Positions 16,143 through 24,824 of a stretch of DNA of 34,142 bases are shown one piece after another (the stretch's first letter is position 1; every line of letters begins with the position of its first letter). Location: positions 1 through 34,142 of the forward strand of contig JAGHUW010000058.1 of NCBI GenBank assembly GCA_018064625.1. Reading direction: 5' to 3'. Made by a program: the position numbers and the translations under genes. Origin of the DNA: Candidatus Cryptobacteroides equifaecalis (GTDB lineage: Bacteria > Bacteroidota > Bacteroidia > Bacteroidales > UBA932). Under the pieces are notes generated by a model. That model saw only the letters and a list, made by a program, of their open reading frames with translations, ran no database searches and was not told the origin of the DNA.

Positions 16143-17250
16143 GCTCTTCCACCATCGCCTTTGCGACTTCGAAAGATGCGCCGCTGCCACCCAGGCTGCG
16201 GCGTATTTCTTTATAGTCGTCAAGCATTGTCTGCCTGTAGGCCCTGTCATCGCAGAGTCGCTTTACCTCTTCGGTTACGGCATCTGCGTTGAAATCATCC
16301 TGTATGAGCTCGCGGAAAGCAGCCTTGTCTATGCAGAGGTTGCCCAGAGATATGTATTTTATGTGATCGAGCACCCTGAGGATGTATTTTCCCGCGAAGT
16401 ACGTAGCCTTGGATGTGCTCCAGCAAACCACCTGGGGCGTTCCTATCAGAGCCGCTTCAAGCGATGCTGTTCCGGAATTGATGATTGCAGCGTCCGCATA
16501 CTTAAGGATGCCGTATGTGCAGTTGAAGATGAGTGAAACGTTTTTACGTCCTTGAATATAAGGTAGATAGTCTTCTTCGGTTCTTGATGGCGCACCGGCT
16601 ACAACCACATTGCACCCAAGTCTGTCCGCCACTTCCATGCACACAGGCATCATCCTGTTTATCTCAGACTTGCGCGATCCCGGGAGCACGGCAATGTAAG
16701 CTTTGTCTAAAGGTCTCCTGTACTCATGGGAATCTACGGCGTCAATGAGGGGATTGCCCTTGTAGATGAACGGTATGCCTTTCTGGGTGAAATAAGGTAT
16801 CTCGAATGGAAAGACGATGAACAGTCTGTCTACGTATTTTTTCAATTGCCTGTTCCTTCCTTCCCTGGATGCCCAGGTCTTGGGGGCTATGTAGTAGAAA
16901 ACCTTGATTCCGTTCTCGTGGCAGAACCTGGCTATCTTCATGTTGAATCCCGGGTAGTCCACAAGGATCACAACGTCCGGGGATGATTCAATGATATCTT
17001 CCTTGCAGGATTCCAGATTCCCGAGAAGCTTGCCGGCTTTTGCGAGTACCTCGGTCAAACCCATGACCGCTCCTTCCTTGTAATGATGGACGAGCATCTG
17101 GTACGAGTCTGTATCCGGGCAGGCTGCAAGCATCATGTCGCCACCCCAGAAACGGATGCGGGCCTCAGGGTCCTCCCTGAACAGCCCCCGCATCAGGTTA
17201 GAGGCATGGAGATCTCCGGATGCCTCTCCTGCGATTATATAGTATCTCAT
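16129..17250 (-). CDS. lpxB: Lipid-A-disaccharide synthase
   Basis: 373 residues, usual length. LpxB is a peripheral GT19 glycosyltransferase that joins UDP-2,3-diacylglucosamine to lipid X to make the tetra-acyl disaccharide of lipid A. Marks: MRYYIIAGEASGDLHASNLM, the flexible VMGLTEVLAK region, VDYPGFNMKIA, YYIAPKTWAS, GNPLIDAVDS, AVLPGSRKSEINRMMP, and NSGTASLEAALIGTPQVVCW near the nucleotide site. The C-terminus holds RSLGGSGASFEVAKAMVEEL. Downstream partner of surE through an ATGA overlap, a pairing I recall in Bacteroides. Convergent with the NagB/PIG-L gene with a 14-bp overlap and no hairpin terminator. Confidence 0.95.
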   Translation of the reverse strand: MRYYIIAGEASGDLHASNLMRGLFREDPEARIRFWGGDMMLAACPDTDSYQMLVHHYKEGAVMGLTEVLAKAGKLLGNLESCKEDIIESSPDVVILVDYPGFNMKIARFCHENGIKVFYYIAPKTWASREGRNRQLKKYVDRLFIVFPFEIPYFTQKGIPFIYKGNPLIDAVDSHEYRRPLDKAYIAVLPGSRKSEINRMMPVCMEVADRLGCNVVVAGAPSRTEEDYLPYIQGRKNVSLIFNCTYGILKYADAAIINSGTASLEAALIGTPQVVCWSTSKATYFAGKYILRVLDHIKYISLGNLCIDKAAFRELIQDDFNADAVTEEVKRLCDDRAYRQTMLDDYKEIRRSLGGSGASFEVAKAMVEELRKA

Positions 17251-18092
17251 TTGAAGTTCTTGTTTATTTCAAGTGATTCAAGCCTCTTATACTCACGCAT
17301 ATCAGTCATATTGATATTGTGGGGTACAATGGTAATCCAACCATTTGCAAGATTGCGATGATCGCTCTTCTCCGTATTGTTGGCATTCTCTACAACATGA
17401 CCGGTCATCATGTAAATGCTTTCACCTTCCTCTATCTCCGGGATGAAACGTATTCCGTTGTCTATAGGCTGAAGCCCGATCTTGTTGAAGATATCGTAGT
17501 CATAGGGTTCGTATTCGTCTTCCCAGTGAACGGTACCCTGATGGCAGAGTTTCACGCCTTTGACATCCTCCACCTTGATTGCTGGGAAATTGATGTTGTA
17601 GAATACCCCGAACGATTTCGATGGGGATGACATGATTTTCTCGAAAATTGCCGGAAAATATTTCCTGACTACGCTGAAATCTGCTTTACGTCTGAAATCG
17701 TCAAGAGAGAGGGCGAAAGAGGGGATTCCTGCAAGGGCACCCTCCTGCGCTCCGCCTATGGTTGCCGAGTATAGCATCGCGGATGCGGCGTTGGACCCAT
17801 GGTTGATGCCACTTATCACGACGTCTGGCTTGGAGTCAAGGAATATGTTATCTATTCCGTACTTGACGCAGGCCGATGGAGTGCTGTCCACATACCACCA
17901 TCTTTCTCCGGAGTTCTCTCGTATTTTCTTGACAGCGATGGGCTTGTATCCAAGGTCAACCGCCATGCTTGTTCCTGACTGGTGGTATTTTGGTGCTATC
18001 ACCGTAAGTTCTCCGTAGGGTCTCATGATTTCCACAAGCTCTGAGATGCCCTGTGCGGTATATGAATCGTCGTTGGTTATCAGTATCCTCAT
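17247..18092 (-). CDS. surE: 5'/3'-nucleotidase SurE
   Basis: 281 residues, about 20-30 longer than typical SurE because of the C-terminal tail after the VPHNINMT segment. SurE is a metal-dependent phosphatase acting on nucleoside 5'- and 3'-monophosphates, linked to stationary-phase survival. The metal site is visible as ITNDDSYTAQGI (Asp8, Asp9; the family usually has NDDG), the phosphate loop HQSGTSMAVDL, and SGINHGSNAAS. Other marks: SGERWWYVDSTPSACVKYGI, YSATIGGAQEGALAGIPSFA, FYNINFPAI. It precedes lpxB with overlapping ATGA. A TAtaTTTG box (18115-18108) lies 15 nt before its ATG and diverges from the gapA promoter. Confidence 0.95.
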   Translation of the reverse strand: MRILITNDDSYTAQGISELVEIMRPYGELTVIAPKYHQSGTSMAVDLGYKPIAVKKIRENSGERWWYVDSTPSACVKYGIDNIFLDSKPDVVISGINHGSNAASAMLYSATIGGAQEGALAGIPSFALSLDDFRRKADFSVVRKYFPAIFEKIMSSPSKSFGVFYNINFPAIKVEDVKGVKLCHQGTVHWEDEYEPYDYDIFNKIGLQPIDNGIRFIPEIEEGESIYMMTGHVVENANNTEKSDHRNLANGWITIVPHNINMTDMREYKRLESLEINKNFK

Positions 18093-18107
18093 GTTCTAAA
18101 TTTTATA

Positions 18108-18115
18108 CAAATATA
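18108..18115 (-). promoter_or_regulatory. -7 box (TAtaTTTG) for surE-lpxB
   Basis: TATATTTG on the minus strand, 15 nt before the surE ATG at 18092. No TTG at -33 spacing is seen. Confidence 0.55.
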
Positions 18116-18116
18116 A

Positions 18117-18147
18117 TTGATTTTCATCGTTATTTTAATTAAATTTG
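18117..18147 (+). promoter_or_regulatory. Promoter of gapA (TTG, 20-nt spacer, TAaaTTTG)
   Basis: TTG at 18117-18119 and TAAATTTG at 18140-18147 give both Bacteroidetes elements at good spacing. A leader of about 55 nt follows, ending in an A-rich run (ACAAAAAAA) just before the ATG, typical of strongly translated genes in this phylum. Confidence 0.7.
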
Positions 18148-18175
18148 CGTGCCCAAAAGAAAAGGGTCTGTTTGA

Positions 18176-19207
<1,032 letters not shown>

Positions 19208-19233
19208 TTTTAAGCTGAATCAAAGATATCTTA

Positions 19234-19265
19234 AGGGATGGCAGTTTTGCCATCCCTGTTTTTTT
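19234..19265 (+). terminator. Rho-independent terminator of gapA
   Basis: AGGGATGGC / GCCATCCCT stem (19234-19242 with 19249-19257), 6-nt loop AGTTTT, then TGTTTTTTT. Starts 27 nt after the gapA stop. The TTG at 19247-19249, at the loop edge, also serves as a candidate -33 element for the next gene. Confidence 0.88.
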
Positions 19266-19275
19266 ATTAAATTTG
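19247..19275 (+). promoter_or_regulatory. Putative promoter of the secreted hydrolase gene, interlocked with the gapA terminator
   Basis: TTTTG ending at 19249, an 18-nt spacer, then TAAATTTG at 19268-19275, 20 nt before the ATG at 19296. The -33 element falls in the loop and 3' arm of the gapA terminator. Confidence 0.55.
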
Positions 19276-19295
19276 ACCGGAAAACTTTTATCATC

Positions 19296-20249
19296 ATGAA
19301 ACGTACTTCAATCCTTATCGCCATCGCCCTTCTCATAGGCAGCACCCTCAATGCATCGGACAGGTTCAAGCCGACAAAGACCCTTAAATTCGCGACCAGG
19401 GACAGCATCGATCTCTATCTTGACATCTACGAACCTGCTGGATCCACAACTCTCAACGGAAAGAATAAACCTACGATACTCTTCGTGTTCGGTGGTGGCT
19501 TCATTACTGGAACGAGGAACGACCGTTCTCATGACTGGTGGTTCAAGCATCTTGTAAACAATGGATACAGGGTAGTGGCCAACGATTACCGCCTTGGTCT
19601 CAAGGGAATGAAAAAGATGGGAGTTGCCCAGGCAAAATATCTTGGTATAGCCGTGGATATGGCTGTGGAAGATCTTTTCAGCGCTACAGCCTATCTCTGT
19701 GAGAATGCAGAGGAATTGGGTATTGATCCATCCAATATAGTTGTAAGCGGCAGTTCAGCCGGTGCAATCACCTCTCTTCAGGCGGAGTGGTACATCTGCA
19801 ACTCTCATCCTCTTTGCAGCATTTTGCCTGAGGGCTTCAATTATAGCGGGCTCATGTCTTTTGCCGGAGCCATCTACTCTGACAAGGGTGGGATACGTTA
19901 CAAGAAGGAACCATGCCCGATGCTTCTGTTCCATGGAAAGGATGACAGGATTGTGAACTATAATCAGATCTGGTTTTTCAATCTGAGGTTCGCCGGCAGC
20001 AACGTCATTTCAAGGACACTGAAGAGGGAGGAGAGGAACTATCAGATATTCCGCTTCGATGGTTACGGACATGAGATCGCAGGCGTGATGAACAGGGAAT
20101 TCCTCAAGGAAATTGATTTTCTCCAGAACAATGTGATGCAGAAAAAGAAGATTGTCATAGATGCCAGCGTTAAAGATGATGGAATTGTACACTATAAAGA
20201 CTTCTCCAAGCTGTCTGACCTCTATGGAAACCCTGAAAATCACAAATAA
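19296..20249 (+). CDS. Secreted alpha/beta hydrolase (carboxylesterase-like)
   Basis: 317 residues. A signal peptide (KRTSILIAIALLIGSTLNAS) implies export to the periplasm or beyond. The fold is a BD-FAE/esterase-like alpha/beta hydrolase: oxyanion block ILFVFGGGFITG (about residues 61-72), nucleophile elbow SGSSAGA (Ser154), acid LFHGKDDRI (Asp216 or 217), and GYGHEIA (His259). DYRLG near residue 100 matches the esterase pattern. The substrate is unknown; acetyl-xylan or feruloyl esters are possible but no polysaccharide-utilisation genes are nearby. I start at ATG 19296; the frame runs 39 codons upstream through the gapA terminator, which makes a longer protein unlikely. The C-terminal ~40 residues after the catalytic His look like a loose tail. 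Confidence 0.85.
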   Translation: MKRTSILIAIALLIGSTLNASDRFKPTKTLKFATRDSIDLYLDIYEPAGSTTLNGKNKPTILFVFGGGFITGTRNDRSHDWWFKHLVNNGYRVVANDYRLGLKGMKKMGVAQAKYLGIAVDMAVEDLFSATAYLCENAEELGIDPSNIVVSGSSAGAITSLQAEWYICNSHPLCSILPEGFNYSGLMSFAGAIYSDKGGIRYKKEPCPMLLFHGKDDRIVNYNQIWFFNLRFAGSNVISRTLKREERNYQIFRFDGYGHEIAGVMNREFLKEIDFLQNNVMQKKKIVIDASVKDDGIVHYKDFSKLSDLYGNPENHK

Positions 20250-20274
20250 AGCATAACCTTACATAAATTTGCTT

Positions 20275-22110
20275 TTACAGGCATATTGTTATCCCTGCAA
20301 GCGCCCATAATCCCGGCATCTGCAGTCCGGTGAAATCATAATACCGGGTGTTTGTGAGGTTGTCCGCATCGATGTATATTTTCAATGCGCCGACGGTGTA
20401 TGAGAGCTTTGCGTTGAGCAGGAAATACGGATCGTATGTGCCAGCTCTGTCATAGAAGCCAGCGTTTGCATTGAGCGCCCAGTGCTTCCCGAAGCGAAGG
20501 GATGCGAGTGCACATGCCTTGGACCTTATGTTGTCCATGACATATTTTGAGATGAATACTCCAGAATTCTTCCCGCAGTCTGTGTATCCTCCCATGAGCG
20601 CCAGTTTCTGTAGAATGCCATGCTCCGGGGTAAGGGACAAGCTCAGCTCCGCCCCAAGGGTGTTCATCCTGGTCACCTGCATGGACATCCAGTCAGCATC
20701 TTCGTTTTCCCTTATCCAGTCAATTATGTTCCGTCCGTGCCTGTAGTACGCCGTGAATTCTGCATTCCATATTCCCTTTGAGAAGGCAGCTCTTCCAAGT
20801 ACCATGGTAGCCGTTTCCGGTACAAGGTTCGGATTTGAGATGTAGCCTGTGGCTGTATAGTAAAGGTCGGTGTAGGTTGGGAGGCGGTGGGTTCTGGCTC
20901 CGGTCAACTCCAGCAGCCAGGCATCCGTCGGCCTGTAATTCACGCGTGCGTTCCATATAGGCGTGAACCCGTATGGGGAGAGATTGCCCTCCAGAGCTGC
21001 GTTGACTTCTACTTTGTCCCACTGTTTTGCATGCCTCAGGACCAGGTTCAGCGTGTGCCTTGCCTTGTGCTTCGTATATTTGCCGACGGCTTCCGGAAGA
21101 GGGTCTCCAAGTACGCTGCTGTAGATGCCTCCGAATCTGTATTCGGCGCTGACAAGGCTTCGGCCCGCAGCCCAAGGGAGGGACGCGGAAGCGTATGCGG
21201 CGAAGTTGTCTGTGAGGTGGTGGTTGAACGGCACCTTGTCTTCGCTGCCCTTGATCAGCTCGAATCTGTCTGTGTTGCGCCTGTAGGATATGTAGCTGTC
21301 AATATCGAATGCCTCCTTGTTCAGGGTCCAGCGCAGCGAGCCAAGGAAAGTGGCTGTCTGCTCGTATTGCTCGGGGAATTTCAGGGAGTAGAATCCGTTG
21401 GCCCCGAATGCCCTGTTCTGATAGCCTGCCTGTGCGTCGAATCGGCCGGAGTTTTTGCCGTTGTACTGGAAGCGGGTGTAGAAATTGTAGTTGTCGAAGT
21501 CGGTATTGTGTATGTAGCCGTCGCTGCGTTTGAAGGAGGCTGAATTGAACAGTTGCATCACATTGCCGTCTTTGAGGCGTGTGACGTTGCCGCTGAGGTT
21601 TGCATACGTGTATCCGTACATGCCTCCGGAAAGGTTCAGGCGCAGGTAGTTTTCTGCCAGCGGTGCTATCATGAGGTTTACCGCACCTGTAAGACCTCGG
21701 TTCGAGCCGTCTATCAGCCTGATCTGGGAGATGATGTCGGAATCTACGGGAAGGCTGTGGCTCTGGTGGCCTGTCCTGATGTCCGTAAAGTCTACGCCAT
21801 TAAGAAGTATGGCAGTCTGATCCGAGTTTCCTCCGCGTACGGCTATGTCTGCCTGGACGCTTTTACCTCCTCTTTCGCGCACATCTACGGACGGAAGGAG
21901 TTTTAAAGCCTCCTCGTACGGGATATTTTCACTAAGTTCGGTGGAGCGCAGATTGATAAGGCTTAGTCCGAAAGGGGAGAGTTTGTCATCGTATGGGTGC
22001 GTTGCACTGACCATTGCACTGTCCAGTCTCGTTGCAGAATTCTTGATACTGTCACTTGGAGTGATTATTGAGATAGCTGTGCATAATATATTGATTGATA
22101 AATGGTACAT
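20275..22110 (-). CDS. TonB-dependent outer-membrane receptor
   Basis: 611 residues. A short signal-like N-terminus (YHLSINILCTAISIIT) is followed by a plug domain with LPSVDVRERGG, ADIAVRGGNSDQTAILLNG and GLTGAVNLM (about residues 70-165). Then comes a barrel of alternating aromatic strands (e.g. YANLSGNVTRL, FYTRFQYNGKNS, ALEGNLSPYGF, YYRHGRNIIDW), ending in VGALKIYIDADNLTNTRYYDF. The size and simple plug suggest a BtuB/Cir-like receptor for a cofactor, metal chelate or small ligand rather than a SusC: there is no SusD partner and no carboxypeptidase-like N-terminal domain. The ligand is not evident. It begins 12 bp after the RluA-type stop on the same strand, so it is probably co-transcribed. 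The last residue is Leu (ITICL), not the usual aromatic. Confidence 0.87.
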   Translation of the reverse strand: MYHLSINILCTAISIITPSDSIKNSATRLDSAMVSATHPYDDKLSPFGLSLINLRSTELSENIPYEEALKLLPSVDVRERGGKSVQADIAVRGGNSDQTAILLNGVDFTDIRTGHQSHSLPVDSDIISQIRLIDGSNRGLTGAVNLMIAPLAENYLRLNLSGGMYGYTYANLSGNVTRLKDGNVMQLFNSASFKRSDGYIHNTDFDNYNFYTRFQYNGKNSGRFDAQAGYQNRAFGANGFYSLKFPEQYEQTATFLGSLRWTLNKEAFDIDSYISYRRNTDRFELIKGSEDKVPFNHHLTDNFAAYASASLPWAAGRSLVSAEYRFGGIYSSVLGDPLPEAVGKYTKHKARHTLNLVLRHAKQWDKVEVNAALEGNLSPYGFTPIWNARVNYRPTDAWLLELTGARTHRLPTYTDLYYTATGYISNPNLVPETATMVLGRAAFSKGIWNAEFTAYYRHGRNIIDWIRENEDADWMSMQVTRMNTLGAELSLSLTPEHGILQKLALMGGYTDCGKNSGVFISKYVMDNIRSKACALASLRFGKHWALNANAGFYDRAGTYDPYFLLNAKLSYTVGALKIYIDADNLTNTRYYDFTGLQMPGLWALAGITICL

Positions 22111-22122
22111 TTTGATTACTGA

Positions 22123-23355
22123 TTATTTAAATTTCATGGTTTCCCCGTTGATGGGGTGCCTGAATTCCAGTGTTGCAGCACGCAGGTGCAGCCTTCCTCC
22201 ATTGGAATCTCCGTATAGTCTGTCTCCTTTGATTGGACGCCCAAGGCCTTTTTCGTGGGCTGCATGCACGCGCAGCTGATGTGTCCGGCCAGTAATCGGG
22301 CTAAATTCGACCTCTATTTCGCCGTTCGGCAGTACCTCAAGCACTTCATAGCAGCTTATAGCCTTCTTTCCGTTCTCGAAGTCCACCATCTGCCTTGGTC
22401 TGTCGTAGTAGTCCAGGCTCAGTGGCAGGGCAATGGTGCCCTTGCGTGCGTGTCTGAAGGGGGAGTTGCCGGAGACGAGCCTTGCCCTGTAGGTCTTATG
22501 CACCTCGCGCTCGGCGAATTGACGTTCCATCGCCGTCTTGGCTTCGAGACTGCGTGCGAAGACCATCAGCCCGGAGGTGTCCATGTCCAGGCGGTGGCAT
22601 GAATGGACCTCGCCGTAGCGCTGCTGAAGCCATTCCAGAAGGGACTTGGCTTCTGTCTTCCCGGGAACGGAGAGCATTCCGGCTGGCTTGTCGACCACTA
22701 TGATGGCCTCGTCGGCATAAATGACTCGAGGCTCTGCGCCATAGTCGAAACCCTTGTCCAGGGGATTGGGCTCCACGTCAAGTCCTTGCATCATCCAGGT
22801 CAGCAGCGGCCCGCATTTACCGGTGCAGGAAGGGTAGAAGCTGCCCTGCGTGCGTACCTCTGCGCCTTTGGCCTGGCCGTACCAGAATTCTCCCATGGCA
22901 AGAGGTGTCAGCCCATTGCGGTACGCGTGTTCCAGCAGTTTGGGGCCGGCGCAGTCGCCAGTTCCTCCGGGAGGAACCAGACCCCTGAGGGCAAAGATCT
23001 CTTCCACACTTGCTTCCTGGCCGAGTGCGTTGTGTACGCGGTAGAGCCTGAACAGATCTCCCTGTATGCGGCGGGAGTCTTCCGCGGAAACGGCAGGGGT
23101 GAGTCCCTGGGTGTCGTAAATGGGCGGGACGAAGCCGGGAAGCTGCGAGCGTCCCTTTGCCAGGCCGGAAAAGGCGTTGAGTATCAGCTCTTTCCCATCC
23201 TGGTCAAGGCAAAGCATGACCCCGAGCATCTTGCCTTCGGAGAAAATGTCCCGAAGCTGCCCGTCTGAATCTATATGGCTGATGAGCTCCCTCGCTGCCG
23301 CCAGAACCTTGGGGTGCGGGACGTAGCAGAAAGGGTAGGTGAAGCGATTAAGCAC
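22123..23355 (-). CDS. RluA-family pseudouridine synthase with Cys-containing N-terminal extension
   Basis: 410 residues. The C-terminal ~210 residues are an RluA-type synthase: IIVVDKPAGMLSVPG, CHRLDMDTSGLMVFA (catalytic Asp257), HKTYRARL, ITGRTHQLRVHAAH and RLYGD. It isomerises uridine in rRNA or tRNA; the site cannot be told. The first ~200 residues are not part of standard RluA and contain Cys135 (GDCAGPK) and Cys177/Cys181 (YPSCTGKCGPLL), a possible metal site; I recall long versions of this kind in Bacteroides. Start: the only upstream ATG (23448) lies 100 bp inside maf, so I prefer the GTG at 23355 (V-LNRFTYPFCYVPHP), which overlaps the maf stop by 8 bp. Downstream is the TonB receptor. 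Confidence 0.87.
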   Translation of the reverse strand: MLNRFTYPFCYVPHPKVLAAARELISHIDSDGQLRDIFSEGKMLGVMLCLDQDGKELILNAFSGLAKGRSQLPGFVPPIYDTQGLTPAVSAEDSRRIQGDLFRLYRVHNALGQEASVEEIFALRGLVPPGGTGDCAGPKLLEHAYRNGLTPLAMGEFWYGQAKGAEVRTQGSFYPSCTGKCGPLLTWMMQGLDVEPNPLDKGFDYGAEPRVIYADEAIIVVDKPAGMLSVPGKTEAKSLLEWLQQRYGEVHSCHRLDMDTSGLMVFARSLEAKTAMERQFAEREVHKTYRARLVSGNSPFRHARKGTIALPLSLDYYDRPRQMVDFENGKKAISCYEVLEVLPNGEIEVEFSPITGRTHQLRVHAAHEKGLGRPIKGDRLYGDSNGGRLHLRAATLEFRHPINGETMKFK

Positions 23356-23932
23356 GCTGCAGGAAAATTTGCAGTTCCTTCCAGACGCGGTTGACAGGGA
23401 ATCCCATAACGTTGTAGAAGGAACCGTTGATCCCGGTGATGGCGGCAAAGCCTATCCATTCCTGGATGCCGTAGGCTCCGGCCTTGTCAAAAGGCTTGTA
23501 ACGGTCTATGTAATAGTCTATTGTCTCGCGGCTCATCACGTCGAAGGTGACACTGGTGCTGTCCGCGAAACTGGCCTCGCTGTCATAATCCCTGATCGTT
23601 ACGCCAGTAACGACCTCGTGGGTGCGTCCGGAGAGCATTTCCAGCATCTGAACGGCCTCTTCCCTTGAATGAGGTTTGCCGAGTACTTTGCCGTCAACTA
23701 TTACGACGGTGTCTGCGGTGATGAGAATTTCATCCATCTCCAGCAGGCGGTGGAATCCACGGGATTTCCCTTGTGAGAGTACGAGTGGTACTATTCTGGC
23801 TGGAATCCCATCTTCAACCTTTTCTTCGAAGTTGTTTCCGGTATCTACGGTGAACTCGAGATCCAGTCCGGCAAGGAGTTCCCTGCGTCTTGGGGAATTG
23901 CTTCCCAAAATGATTTTCTTAGAAGATTTCAT
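23348..23932 (-). CDS. maf: Maf-like nucleoside triphosphate pyrophosphatase
   Basis: 194 residues, normal length. Maf proteins hydrolyse non-canonical or modified nucleoside triphosphates (dTTP/UTP or m5U/pseudo-UTP type) to monophosphates, and are linked to cell-division control. Marks: ILGSNSPRRRELLAGL (SxSPRR loop), ITADTVVIVDGKVLGKP (ADTVV), RTHEVVTGVTI, and YIDRYKPFDKAGAYGIQEW, then GINGSFYNVMGFPV. Start at ATG 23932 (MKSSKKII), overlapping kdsC by 14 bp; an in-frame start 6 codons earlier lies further inside kdsC. Part of the DUF3467-kdsC-maf-RluA-TonB receptor unit. Confidence 0.94.
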   Translation of the reverse strand: MKSSKKIILGSNSPRRRELLAGLDLEFTVDTGNNFEEKVEDGIPARIVPLVLSQGKSRGFHRLLEMDEILITADTVVIVDGKVLGKPHSREEAVQMLEMLSGRTHEVVTGVTIRDYDSEASFADSTSVTFDVMSRETIDYYIDRYKPFDKAGAYGIQEWIGFAAITGINGSFYNVMGFPVNRVWKELQIFLQRA

Positions 23933-24455
23933 CGAATTTGTCAGGGTCAAAAACCCATAATCCTTTATGTTTCATAAGTCTTTCAACTTCAGCACGAACG
24001 CAGCCTTTCCCTCCAGGCTTGCTTGAGATTATGTCGGCGGCTTCCTTTGCCTCTTCAACGGCATCGGACGGCACTACTCCCACTCCGCAGGCTCTGAGTA
24101 CCTGGGTGTCCGGGATATCGTCTCCGAAGTACATCACTTCCTCAGGAGCGAGGGAGTTCTGTTCGCAGAAGAACCTGAACAGCGCCATCTTGCCGCGTGC
24201 GCCGAGGAAAATGTTCTCAGGTCTGATGCCTACGTGCAGGCAGCGCTGCTCCAGTGCGAAGGTCTTGCCTCCGGAGATGATGCCTACTATGAGGCCTTTC
24301 CTTCCGGCTGCCCTGATGGCGAAGGAGTCCTTTGCGTCAACTATGCGAAGCAGGTCCCCGTCGGCCAGAGGAATCATGCGGCCGTCTGTGAGAACTCCGT
24401 CGATGTCGAATACGACTGCTTTGATCCGGCTGAGTTTTTCGTCCAATCCGTCCAT
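23919..24455 (-). CDS. kdsC: KdsC-type 3-deoxy-manno-octulosonate-8-phosphate phosphatase (HAD)
   Basis: 178 residues, the usual size of this tetrameric HAD phosphatase lacking a cap domain. It removes phosphate from Kdo-8-P to give Kdo for the lipopolysaccharide inner core. Motif I is VVFDIDGVLTDG (Asp17 and Asp19), motif II IISGG, motif III lysine in GARGKMAL, motif IV YFGDDIPD. The C-terminus ends KPGGKGCVRAEVERLM, the GG-G-R-E pattern typical of KdsC. Start shares a base with the DUF3467 stop (TAATG); the 3' end overlaps maf. No kdsA, kdsB or kdsD in the window. Confidence 0.92.
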   Translation of the reverse strand: MDGLDEKLSRIKAVVFDIDGVLTDGRMIPLADGDLLRIVDAKDSFAIRAAGRKGLIVGIISGGKTFALEQRCLHVGIRPENIFLGARGKMALFRFFCEQNSLAPEEVMYFGDDIPDTQVLRACGVGVVPSDAVEEAKEAADIISSKPGGKGCVRAEVERLMKHKGLWVFDPDKFDEIF

Positions 24456-24775
24456 TATGATTTCTTCCCGTTCTGGTTGAAGTCTGCGATGTTGAATGTG
24501 CCCTGAGGCTGCGGCATGCCAGGCAGTTCGATCCGTCCGAAATTAGCCTCGTACTTGCTTATATTGTCTATAAGGGCGTGCATGAGACGCTTTGCGTGCT
24601 CCGGAATCATGACTATGCGGTTGGTGACCTCCGGCTTGTTCATCCCCGGGAGGATGGTTGCGAAATCCAGGATGAATTCATTCTTTGAATGGCTGATGAT
24701 GGCCAGATTCGAGTAGGTGCCCTTGGCTACTTCAGGGCGAATCTCGATGTTGACTTGATTTTTCTCGTTTTCCAT
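24455..24775 (-). CDS. DUF3467 domain protein (function unknown)
   Basis: 106 residues, recognised as DUF3467, a small family widespread in Bacteroidetes and some other phyla. The core reads INIEIRPEVAKGTYSNL in pattern (here VNIEIRPEVAKGTYSNLAI), then SKNEFILDFATILPG and TNRIVMIPEHAKRLMHAL, followed by a helix ISKYEANFGRIELP and a low-complexity tail. No signal or catalytic motif, likely cytosolic. First gene of the kdsC-maf-RluA-TonB receptor unit. A near-consensus -7 box (TAAATTCG, 24787-24780) ends 4 nt before its ATG, so its message may be leaderless. No function is known to me. Confidence 0.85.
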   Translation of the reverse strand: MENEKNQVNIEIRPEVAKGTYSNLAIISHSKNEFILDFATILPGMNKPEVTNRIVMIPEHAKRLMHALIDNISKYEANFGRIELPGMPQPQGTFNIADFNQNGKKS

Positions 24776-24779
24776 ACCG

Positions 24780-24787
24780 CGAATTTA
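24780..24787 (-). promoter_or_regulatory. Near-consensus -7 box (TAaaTTcG) for DUF3467-kdsC-maf
   Basis: TAAATTCG on the minus strand, one mismatch to TAnnTTTG, ending 4 nt before the ATG at 24775. Confidence 0.45.
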
Positions 24788-24810
24788 GGAATAATTTCCC
24801 GATAAATGAC

Positions 24811-24818
24811 TATCTTTG
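24811..24818 (+). promoter_or_regulatory. -7 box (TAtcTTTG) for valS
   Basis: TATCTTTG ending 6 nt before the ATG at 24825. It overlaps the in-frame TTG at 24816, which therefore cannot be the start. Confidence 0.65.
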
Positions 24819-24824
24819 TGGGCT

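Noticed and set aside
20264-20271. TAaaTTTG on the plus strand
   Set aside because: Lies between convergent genes and would drive antisense into the TonB receptor; no -33 element, likely chance in AT-rich DNA.
20248-20275. Hairpin AAAGCA/TGCTTT between the hydrolase and the TonB receptor
   Set aside because: Only 6 bp of stem with a 16-nt loop and no proper T-run; too weak to call a terminator.
22603-23268. 221-residue plus-strand open frame
   Set aside because: Opposite the RluA-type gene in a GC-rich stretch where long shadow frames are expected.
23938-24480. 180-residue plus-strand open frame
   Set aside because: Opposite kdsC; Ser/Arg/Pro-rich shadow composition.
24816-24824. Upstream TTG start for valS
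   Set aside because: It lies within the TATCTTTG promoter box, so it cannot be in the mRNA; ATG 24825 fits the family.
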